64,000 nt of DNA from Paraescarpia echinospica (Eukaryota > Annelida > Polychaeta > Sabellida > Siboglinidae), in the NCBI GenBank assembly GCA_020002185.1, contig CM034541.1, forward strand, positions 32,921,852 to 32,985,851, read 5' to 3'. Made by a program: the position numbers and the translations under genes. This document shows, piece after piece, positions 50,101 through 62,100 of this stretch (its first letter is position 1; every line of letters starts with the position of its first letter). A model generated the notes under the pieces. The model did no database searches. It was not told where the DNA came from and worked only from the letters and a program-made list of their open reading frames with translations.

Positions 50101-53100
50101 CACGCGTTCACCGCTATCAAAATGAAGAGGACGTATGCACCGTATTCATTCTAATATGCAAACATACCCTATTAAGCATTCACCCGTTTTATCAGTCTGA
50201 CACATTTACAGCGATCTCCAATTCCATGGCCAACCACGACTTGAGAAGTTGAATCTTGACTGTTGAATCCATGATTCATTGTAATTTAAGTTCTACCTAT
50301 GTTACATCACATTAGAAGCTCAGTGAAGACGGAATATCTACATTATCTATCATTACAGAGTTCTCGTATTTTTTGGTCTATATGCGTAAACTGCTTGCCA
50401 GTCCTGCATGCTGCGATGGGTGTATGCACACAAACATATGGTAGCCATAAATATTTGACCAAAATGTATATGTCCAGCCGAGTCCATCACGTCAGCACAA
50501 AAGACCGGACGCTATATTTGTGTATGTGCTGCGTGATGCCACCTGGTGAATGAAAACAAAAGTATCACCATCTAGTGTGAGACAGTGAAATCATTTTGGG
50601 AAAAAATATTGATAATAAATGGGTGTATGTTTAACAGAAAGCATATTTCGACATATTTTTGTGTCTCATATATTTAAAAACATACTGTACACTGAACAGA
50701 ACAAATGCGGTACTTATTAAAATGATTTGTTGGTTTATACAAAATCTTGTTTCATATGAATCTTTTCTTCCTCAAGATTCCCATGTACAGGAGTGAGGTC
50801 TGGCTCCTGTACTGCAGCACTGTTCTTGCCCTCCACTGCTCCCTCTCTACAGCCCCCCTCCCTCCACTGCTCCCTGTCTACAGCCCCCTCCCTCCACTGC
50901 TCCCTGACTACAGCCCCTCCCTCCACTGCTCCCTGACTACAGCCCCTCCCTCCACTGCTTCCTGTCTACAGCCCCCTCCCTCCACTGCTCCCTGTCTACA
51001 GTCCCCTCCCTCCACTGTTCCCTGACTACAGCCCCCTCCCTCCACTGCTCCCTGTCTACAGTCCCCTCCCTCCACTGCTGCCTGTCTACAGCCCACTCCC
51101 TCCAATGCTCCCTGACTACAGCCCCCTCCCTCCACTGCCCCCTGTCACCTCCACTGCACCCCTTCTGTCTACAGCTCCCTCCCTCTCCACTGTTCTTGTC
51201 TACAGCCCTCCCTCCATTCCACCTCACTGCTCTCACTACAGCCCCCTCCTCCTCCACTGCTTCCTGTCTACAGCCCCCTCCCTCCACTGCTCCCTGTCTA
51301 CAGTCCCCTCCCTCCACTCCCCCCTGTCTACAGCCCCCTCCCTCCACTGCTGCCTGTCTACAGCCCACTCCCTCCAATGCTCCCTGACTACAGCCCCCTC
51401 CCTCCACTGCCCCCTGTCTACAGCCCCCTCCCTCCACTGCACCCTGTCTACAGCCCCCTCCCTCCACTGCTCCTTGTCTACAGCCCCCTCCCTCCACTGC
51501 TTCCTCACTACAGCCCCTCCCTCCACTGCTTCCTGTCTACAGCCCCCTCCCTCCACTGCTCCCTGTCTACAGTCCCCTCCCTCCACTGTTCCCTGACTAC
51601 AGCCCCCTCCCTCTACTGCTCCCTGTCTACAGCCCCCTCCCTCCAATGCTGCCTGTCTACAGCCCACTCCCTCCAATGCTCCCTGACTACAGCCCCCTCC
51701 CTCCACTGCCCCCTGTCTACAGCCCCCTCCCTCCACTCCCCCCTGTCTACAGCCCCCTCCCTCCACTGCTCCCTGTCTACAGCCCACTCCCTCCACTCCT
51801 CCCTCTCTACAGCCCCCTCCATCCACTCCTCCCTCTCTACAGTCCCCTCCCTCCACTGCTCCTGCCTGCTCTTCCTCCTACTCCCTGTTCCAGCCCTCCT
51901 CCAATGCCCTCTATCACCTCCTCCTCCACTGCTTCCCTCACTACAGCCCACTCTCCCACTGCCCCCTGTCTACAGCCCCCTCCCTCCACTCCCCCCTGTC
52001 TACAGCCCCCTCCCTCCACTGCTCCCTGTCTACAGCCCCCTCCCTCCACTCCTCCCTCTCTACAGCCCCCTCCATCCACTCCTCCCTCTCTACAGTCCCC
52101 TCCCTCCACTGCTCCCTGTCTACAGCCCCTTCCCTCCACTCCCCCTGTCTACAGCTCCACTCCCTCCACTGCTCCCTTGCCCATGTGCCCTCCTCCACTG
52201 CTCCCTATCTACAGCCCCCTCCCTCCACTCCTCCCTGTCTACAGCCCACTCCCTCCACTCCTCCCTGTCTACAGCCCACTCCCTCCACTCCTCCCTATCT
52301 ACAGCCCCCTCCCTCCACTGCTCCCTGACTACAGCCCCATCCCGCAACTGCTCCCTGTCTACAGCCCCCTCTCTCCACTGCTCCCTGTCTACAGCCCCCT
52401 CCCTCTACAGCCCTCTCCATCCACTGCTGCCTGTCTACAGCCCATTCCCTCCACTGCTCCCTGACTACAGCCCCCTCCCTCCACTGCCCCGTGTCTACAG
52501 CCCTCTCCCTCCACTGCTCCCTGTCTACAGCCCACTCCCCCTGTCTACAGCCCCCTCCCTCCACTCCTCCCAGTCTACAGCCCCCTCCCTCCACTCCTCC
52601 CTGTCTACAGCCCACTCCCTCTACTGCTGCCTGTCTACAGCCCCCTCCCGCCACTGCTCCCTGTCTACATCCCCCTCCCTCCATTCCCCCGTCTACAGCC
52701 CCCTCCCTCCACTGCTCCCTGTCTACAGCCCACTCCCTCCACTCCTCCCTCTCTACAGACCCCTCCCTCCACTCCTCCCTGTCTACAGTCCCCTCCCTCC
52801 ACTGCTCCCTGTCTACAGCCCCCTCCCTCCACTCCCCCTGCTCCTCCCCCTCCCTCCACTGCTCCTGACTACAGCCTCATCCCCCTCCACTGCTTCTCAC
52901 TACAGTCCCACTCCTCCACCTCCCTGACTACAGCCCCTCCCCCCACCTCCTCGCTCCCCTGTCTACAGCCCTCCCTCCTGCTCCTGTGTACAGCCCACTC
53001 TCCACTGCTCCCCCTGGACTACAGCCCCTCCACTGCTCCCTGACTACAGCCTCCACCTCCCTCTCCACTGCTCCCTGTCTACAGCCCCCTGTCTCCACTG

Positions 53101-56100
53101 CTCCCTGTCTACAGCCCCCTCCCTCCACTGCTCCCTGTCTACAGCCCACTCCCTCCACTCCCCCCTATCTACAGCCCCCTCTCTCCACTCCTCCCTGTCT
53201 ACAGCCCATCCCCCTCCACTTCTCTCTGTCTACAGCCCCCTCCCTTTTATTTTTCTTGTTGTTATTTCTATGTATGGGAAGTCATGTTCACTCTACACTG
53301 CCTCAGTTCACTCAGCTGTACACATGAGTACCTGGCTATAGACTGTGGTAGATATTTATGAACAAGTAGTCATCGTACAGCAAAAGCAGCGTGGTTGATT
53401 TTTTCCCAAAAGAAACTGAGTTTGTGTTTGAATGAACAGATCTGCCAGAGGTGAAGTGTAAAATGCTCTGAGTGGACCCATGGACTGGATATCACAATAT
53501 ATAAGAAACTAACCTTAGCCTACATCACAAGCCAAACATCTCTTACTACGAGTGACTGTAGTGGCAACACAAACTGCTACGACACTCAAGTTGATAGTAG
53601 CAAAGTGGTAGAACATCAGGACCACGGTTCAAATCCTGGGCAACTATATTCACACCACATTGCCTCAGTACACACAGCAATGTTAAAAGGAGGCAATCTG
53701 TTCCTAGTTTTTAATTTCTTAATTAATATAATGGTCTCAAGACTATAGTAACTATGTTGTAGGTATATTGCTCGCCAAACTGTGTTTAGTGCACCCGTAA
53801 CAACATTTGCCATTTAGAAGGTACAACCCGGAGCATGGTCAATAGTGAAAAAAACATCCAGTTTCATAACAAGCCCTATTGGCAATATGGCCGAGTTGGA
53901 CTGAGCTAAGTGCAATACTCTTTCATGTTCAAGGATGTCCCATTTTCCCACATTCAACATAGCAGACTTCCTGTTACAAAGTAATGTTCACGTGACCGTC
54001 ACCAATAACAAGGTCTGTGTGACTGTACTCACCGTTGGCGGAGTAGAGTTTCAACACCTGAAGTAGGTAGTTGACAATCTTCGCGTGACCAATATACGTC
54101 CTGATTAGGTGCAACGTCACGCCCAGGGCTTGCGAGAGTCGAGCCTTCACGCAAAACTTCCGATCTGCAAAGGTCACAAAAGAATACCGTGCATAACACT
54201 TGGGCAAAAACACAGCGAGGTTTTAAGTCAGTGGTATTATGATAACAAGTTTTTTTATTAATATCACTAATGCAGGAGTGGCGATGATGTATGGCAGGAG
54301 TGGCAATGATGTATAGCAGGGGTGGCGATGATGTATAGCAGGAGTGGCATTGATGTATAGCAGGAGTGGCGATGGTGTATAGCAGGAGTGGCATTGATGT
54401 ATAGCAGGAGTGGCGATGGTGTATAGCAGGAGTGGCAATGATGTACATCAGGAGTGGCGATGATGTATGGCAGGAGTGGCGATTATGTATGGCAGGAGTG
54501 GCGATGATGTATGCCAGGAGTGGCAATTATGTATGGCAGGAGTGGCGATGCTGTATGGCAGGAGTGGCGATGATGTATAGCAGGAGTGGCAATGATGTAT
54601 AGCTGCAGTTAACATAGGTGTCTAAGATGGTATTCATAGTTCATGTAACGTCCATAACAGTTTTAACAAAAAACATAGAAAAAGCTCAAAAGCATGGTTT
54701 TATTACAGTATAGTCAAACCTGCTGAACCTTTCCCTCAACCACCTTCCCCAGAAGCTCAATAAAATGATTGTAGCTACGGCATTTATATCAGTTGGAGTA
54801 TGATCAGAGCAATAAGTCAATGTCTACATCTTGGCTCAGTGGGTAAAATGCTTTATTCAATACAATGATCAATACTTCATGGGCAATGTATCCACAGAAA
54901 GGACTCATGTACGTGATAAACCTGCACATGTCCACCCATCCACCCACCCACCCACCCACCCATTCATCCAAACACCCACCCACCCACCCGTCCATCCATT
55001 CATACAAACATACATATATATATACATACATCTATGCATGAAAACACCCAGACACACCCACCCACACCCGCCAGTAAGAAGGAAGGTGCATGGCTGTACC
55101 TTTGGGTCCGATGCGGATGAGAAGCTGGTGGATGGTGACGAGGAGGTCGATGGGACACGGGTTGCTGCGGGACTCCACCACGAGGACATGGAAGAGGGTG
55201 TTAGTTATTCCCGCTCCCACCAACACACTCACCTTCTTGTTCACCTCTGTAACACAGCCGTGTACAATAGTGTACGCCAACATGTATAACAGTGTACATC
55301 AACACGTACAATGGTGTACATCATCGTGTGTAACAGTTCACATCAACATGTATAACAGTGTACATCAACATATTCAACAGTTCACATCAACATGACAAGA
55401 GTGAACATCAATATGTAAAACAGTGTTTGCAAACATATACAACATAGTACATCAACATGTACAACATTGTACAGCAACAGGTACAACAGTGTACATCAAC
55501 ACAACACTGTACATCAACGTGTACAACAATGTACACTAACATGTACAACAGTACACCGACATGCACAACAGTGAATACCAACATGTACAACAATGTACAC
55601 TAACATGTACAAGAGTACATCAACATGTACAAGAGTACATAAACATGTACAAAGGTGTACACCAACATACACAAGTGTACACCAACATGCACATCAGTTT
55701 TCATGGATATGTACGACAGAGTATAACAGTGTACATAACCATGTGTGCAACAATGTACACATCATTGTACATACTATTTTTTCAACAATGTATACAACAG
55801 TGTATACAGCATCATACAACTGTACACACAATTGTATACTATATATAATATATATATAAAACTGTAATACTGTGCAAGTCAATTAACAACGCATACAACC
55901 ATGCATACAGCAGAACACAACTGTAATATGTTGTACAACAATGCATACAACCATGCATACAGCAGAACACAACTGTAATATGTTGTACAACAACGCATAC
56001 AACCATGCATACAGCAGAACACAACTGTAATATGTTGTACAACAACGCATACAACCATGCATACAGCAGAACACAACTGTAATATGTTGTACAACAATGC

Positions 56101-59100
56101 ATACAACCATGCATACAGCAGAACACAACTGTAATATGTTGTACAACAACGCATACAACCATGCATACAGCAGAACACAACTGTAATATGTTGTACAACA
56201 ACGCATACAACCATGCATACAGCAGAACACAACTGTAATATGTTGTACAACAATGCATACAACCATGCATACAGCAGAACACAACTGTAATATGTTGTAC
56301 AACAATGCATACAACCATGCATACAGCAGAACACAACTGTAATATGTTGTACAACAATGCATACAACCATGCATACAGCAGAACACAACTGTAATATGTT
56401 GTACAACAATGCATACAACCATGCATACAGCAGAACACAACTGTAATATGTTGTACAACAATGCATACAACCATGCATACAGCAGAACACAACTGTAATA
56501 TGTTGTACAACAATGCATACAACCATGCATACAGCAGAACACAACTGTAATATGTTGTACAACAATGCATACAACCATGCATACAGCAGAACACAACTGT
56601 AATATGTTGTACAACAATGCATACAACCATGCATACAGCAGAACACAACTGTAATATGTTGTACAACAATGCATACAACCATGCATACAGCAGAACACAA
56701 CTGTAATATGCTGTACAACAATGCATTCATTGTCCAGGTCCAGGGGTCAACGTGAGAAAAACACCACCATCTTGAATCAGCTCGAAGCTGTACAGAACAT
56801 TTATAGTCACTTATATAGTCCCTGATTATTTGACTCCCAAGGAACAAGAACAAGACTTGAAAGCATGGCACATCATGCCTAGGTGTATCGAGGCTGCTCT
56901 CAGGTTCGATGTACATACATTGGGTGTTGCCATCTTGGATTATGGGATTGGAATATGTTGAGAAGAGGCTCTCATTTCTGACTCCCAAATATGAGCAGCC
57001 CACCAATTTTCTATGAAAATTGATGCCTGACTGTTTATGATATTATGCCACAGTGTATCCCTGTTAGGATATTGCAGATGCAAACAGCTAAGACTTGAAT
57101 GTAGAAATCAAACAATCCACCCAAATTAGGTCAACCTTTATGAACTATTTTCGGCACAGGAATGACGTCACAGGCTTGATATATATGAAGGTGTATAAGA
57201 GGTATTATCAGGATTAAAGCATCAGATAATCCTGTAATATTAATAGCAAACGCTAATTACATGTTATGTGACAATTTGCATTGCCTTGTTTCTGACGCAG
57301 GTGATGATACTTTAATACGTTAGTCAATCACATATGAGGTAGACACTGATTAAGCAGAGTAACACATTAATTATCTGTGACATAAAATATTGATGAAAAG
57401 AAAAGGTGTACAAATTATTATTACCTAGGCACAATATCTCTGTAACTTGTGGACATGTGCAATACCCAGTGCTATTTTGTAAAACAAATGCCAAAAATGG
57501 TAGGAAAATAAAACTATAATTTTAATACATCAATGTAAATAAATGAATCAGTGGCCAACCTCATTCCCCAGTGAAACCAATTTCAATATGTTAACTAGAA
57601 TGAGATTCTGTCCGAGAAAGGGAAGCATCCCTTGTCTTACCTGTCTTCCCAATCAACTCATTGAGGACACACAGGATGTTCTGTTGCGTGCAACTGTCGC
57701 TGATATTCTGTAAAAAAAAAGTAAGTTTTGTCTCACTCCCGGGGTTGGAGGGGATGTGGGAACTAACATACAGGGATCAAAGACCAAGGGAAAGTTTTCA
57801 GGGGAGATTTGGACACCACAGGAAAGAGATACTTTGCAAGGCCTCAAAAAATAGTTTCTAGCTGTTCAGCTCATAAGCATTAAGTATTGTGAAATTTCAA
57901 TTTTCAATACCCTAACCACGTGGGGCAAAAATCAAAACCTCTGGGTGGAGAATATCAGATTCCAAGTGGTGTTGCAAATTCGCAATCTACCCTACCCCAA
58001 TAGTGGCCAATACACACTCCACTCCCCAGGCAGAAACAGAAAAGTGCATACATCTAGTTTCCTTAGATAACCTTATATTTTCCAGGATACCGATGCCAAA
58101 AAACAGACACATAATTTCTTTCAAAATCTGATAATTTTTATCAAAACATGGAAGCATTTAAAGCATAATTTATGTATTCTGTATATTTAAATTGCAATGG
58201 ACAGTAATGATCTATATCTATAATCCTCATGTTACCTCCAGCTTAACTGTTATAATTATTTTATCAGAAGTGACATCACAATGATTCACAATTATGACTT
58301 AACAAATAAATTATACATTATTACATGTACAAGATTCACTTACTTGTAATGTCATCAGAAGTTGTTCAATGTAAGAACTATTCTTCATGATAACTTCCCT
58401 GTTTTGTCTGTCTGCAAACAGATCATCAAACGATAAAACAGTTATATAATTACTTATTCGTACTGGCAGACTCAACCATTGTTGTTTCTGTGTTCAAACA
58501 ACACTTGTGTGCCACAAAATTTGAGCCCTAAAAATTCTTCTGACCCCCGGGTAAACACCACCAGTGTGCTATTTCCTAAGGGAAAACATTTCCTAGGAAA
58601 TACTGTTTACATTCCCTTCACACAAATTTGTGTTTTTCAATTCTCACACTTGTTGTATATTTCATTAGTCTGGCACCACAATAGTGCACTGATGCATTCA
58701 CTATTTCATCTTGCATGGAAATCCCTGCAATGAAATATTCCCAAAAGTAGTGAGTAATCCAAACATTAACACACTATCACTGGAGGCAGTTTGACAGTCC
58801 TCCCAGGTGCCATGGGTTCAGTGAGAGACCAGTCTGCCAGTCTTCAAGACTTGCAGATGACTGGCCAAGACTGGTAATTACTACTTGTAAGACTGGTGGA
58901 ATTTAGAGAAGACCAGCTGGCTGTTAGATTAACTAATAGTTCTAAGTCTAGGGCCCCACATTAATGACTATCATTGGTACAACTGGTAGTGAAACAAATA
59001 GAAATGTTTGTATTAATTAAATAAATAGCTCAAATGACAAGGGTTTGTCATTAAAAAAATAATAATCTGGCCAATACTGGCTGTGATTCATGTAAATGGC

Positions 59101-62100
59101 TTCCACGCAAGCCATTCGCGTGCTAAAAGACACAATTTTGATTCATTCAAAACTGGCACAAAATTATTTCTGGCTAAGGGCTGCCAGGAGCTGATCTTTA
59201 TTCGCCTCTTTCCATGTTGATTCACATCCTTGGACTCTTATATCAAAAGTATGTAAAAGTGATTGCTGCGTTTGTTTGTTGTTTCACAGGGGTATTATGG
59301 TGATGGGGGTACACCTGTACCTACAGAGTTAGCCTTAGGAATGTATAAACAACAGTTTTGTAGATGTTCATATTTCCAGCAAGCCCTGGGCTAGGACAGG
59401 TGGCAACAAACATAAAACAGGTGACAGTGTATATGTGTCATATTTCTGACATGCTACACAGATGTGAACATCAAGGCATGCGAAAACGAAAAACATACAT
59501 ACGTTCTGAACCAAATGCACTAGCTAACTGGTAAATAACATGATAGTCGGCATCCCTACATTGTGGTGTATGTCAGAGAGTGACAGGCTTTCAACGGTGA
59601 GTGCCTGACAAAGATGTATAGATCAGTAGAAACCTGGTATTTGGCAGACAACAGTTGGCTACATTACTCCTTTGGAAACACATACAGGAGTGGGTAAAAT
59701 CTCTCACAAATGCGCTTGTTTTCATTTGCTAGGGCCATGCTGATCATTAGTAATTTAGCCAATGGTTACAAATTAGTAGTTTGGCTAAATAAAACAAAAA
59801 AGTTTCCAAATAATTTAGAAAAAAATAAGTTTGCTAAGAAGAAACTATTACTTTGCCAAGTGGCTATTACAAATTTTGTTAGAGTGAGGCCATAATTAGT
59901 ACTGTAAACCACTAGTAATACAAATTGTGAAGTTAGTTTAAGATAATAAAGTTCAGATACAGTTAGGCCTACACAGATAAATTGCAGCAGTTGAACTGAA
60001 ACCTAATCTAGATGGATTATATTAATTCTAAATAAATCTAGCTGAAAAAGTGCATGTCGTGTGCATAACAGGAATTGCTTGCTTTGATGGTATAAATACT
60101 TCCACTTGTGCAGCAATGAATATTAATAAATAACAATTAACATACACAAAAAACAATAAAGCAAAAGTGTCATATAAATGTAAACTATTTGAAGGTAACG
60201 AATAATCACTATTTAGATAAATAAGTATATGCCTGAATGTGCACAAATGTTGCAACAGCGCAGTGTCAACGTAAATAAAACATAATATTATCTATGCTCC
60301 AATCCAATAGATAATGGTTAAAGACTAAATGAAATTAATTTGTTTCATTTCTTTGAAACTTTGTATGTATGTAAACTTAATGCTCTTGTCAAGTAATGTG
60401 CCAAATATGAAATCGATTGATTGCGAACTCATGGCGCTAAGCAAGTTAAGTCCGCCCAAACATGGTCATTTGCATGTCACAAAACAACCAGCTCGTCAGA
60501 TGTTGATGATGTCAAGGGAATAAATTCCGCTGAACACCCCAAACTTATTAGCATGGTGCGCAATGGTGTGGGTTGGTGTTTCAGGCTTTATCTGAAATTG
60601 CAGTTGTGAAATTAAATGCTTTTTGTAATCAACATAAAGATAATAATCTTATCTAGAAGTTTGTCACTGGATGTAGACAGGAATTGTGTTTCATTTTCGA
60701 GTTATTGCTGTTTGAACATCACGAATGCTCAACCTTGTATTATATACACGGCCACGTATATATTGCAGGATTACTGTGACATATTGTGGATTATCTTTAT
60801 TGTGATATCAAAAAATATTAAATCCCATTGCATGTTTAAGTATGATTTAGAAAATGCCTGCCTTACTGTGGACTCTGCTGCACTAAACTAGCGGCCATGT
60901 TCATATATCAAATGCATATTTGATAGCTATATTGATCAACGTAGACTCGTCCTTGTGTCAGCCTAGTGCCGTGGGTTAATGTGGTTATATCGCTGAAAGC
61001 GGATCTCTTTACGGATGCGGTTAACGTGAAGTTGGTGGCAAATCATGAGTGAAGTACATGTTGAGTTATTGTCGCTGTGTTGGGCACTAGTGAAGCGGTC
61101 ACAATAGACAGGTTTAGCAACCATATTTAATCCCCGAATGTGATGCCAGATCAGACATAGACACCAATAATGGCGTTATTGTACTCCAAATCTGTCGTTG
61201 ACATCTAGCAAAACAGCATTAGCAAAACACTAAGTGATCAGTTCTACATTCAACACTGATAAAAATAAATTTCTATGAGAAATCAGAGCGCATCTATAAC
61301 ATTTAGAATGTGCACTGCTAACTATGCAAATAAATAGATCAAAGATTACTTTCCGGGTCCAGACACAAATTTTTATTTTACTGCCTTGGCATTGTGCATT
61401 GCTGCATTTGTAAACAAGCAAATCATAGGTTTATTAAAGTCATCAAACTTGCTTAGATCTATGTCTTCCAAACTTAGCTTTCTGTGTACATATGAGTTCC
61501 TAAAAAGGTTGAGTTGTAATATGTACATATTTACTTCTCAATACACAACTATTTGTGTAAACAATAAAAACTGCTACACAACACACCAACTTGGCATTTG
61601 TGTCAAAGTTCACATCAGCATTCGCTGCTTAACAGTGGTTGCTAATCCTGTCTAATGTCAGACAGGTGGAGTGTCATGCGGCAAACCTCCGACATGACCG
61701 TTTATTAGCTCACAAAGCCACAACGTGAACACACACAGTCATGCACAAGCAAGTACGCACGCACACACGCATGCATGGTGGTGCCCCACGAGGTACATGG
61801 TAATCAATGGGAAGACAGGCCAAAAATGGTCAGGGTACTTACTTTTCATAGTTCTTTTACCTACAAGTTAAACACAATGACAAAATTGCATGGTTTTATC
61901 TGCTTACATTTGTCCCCTGACTTACATGTCTCTGAGCTAATCTGTTTCTCCTATGTACTTGTGATCCCCAAAATGTTTTCTCTATGGATGAACAATGATG
62001 TTGACAATACGGAAAAAAGCAAAAAACCCAAATGACAAGAAGAGACATGGATGCCACTGGATTAAATCTTGAATTCGATTAATTTTTATAATATAGGTAC

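Noticed and set aside
51377..52927. 516-codon Pro/Leu/Ser-rich plus-strand ORF
   Set aside because: Product of the 30-bp repeat; long ORFs exist on the other strand too.
50811..53250. Junction-seeded origin for the 30-bp GC-rich array (TGTCTACAG looks like an acceptor)
   Set aside because: The acceptor-like motif is on the plus strand, opposite to AGTPBP1, and no exon lies at either edge of the array.
55839..57006. Cys-rich minus-strand ORFs of 271-375 codons
   Set aside because: Product of the 49-bp array, which is open in all three minus frames; there is no signal or domain beyond the repeat.
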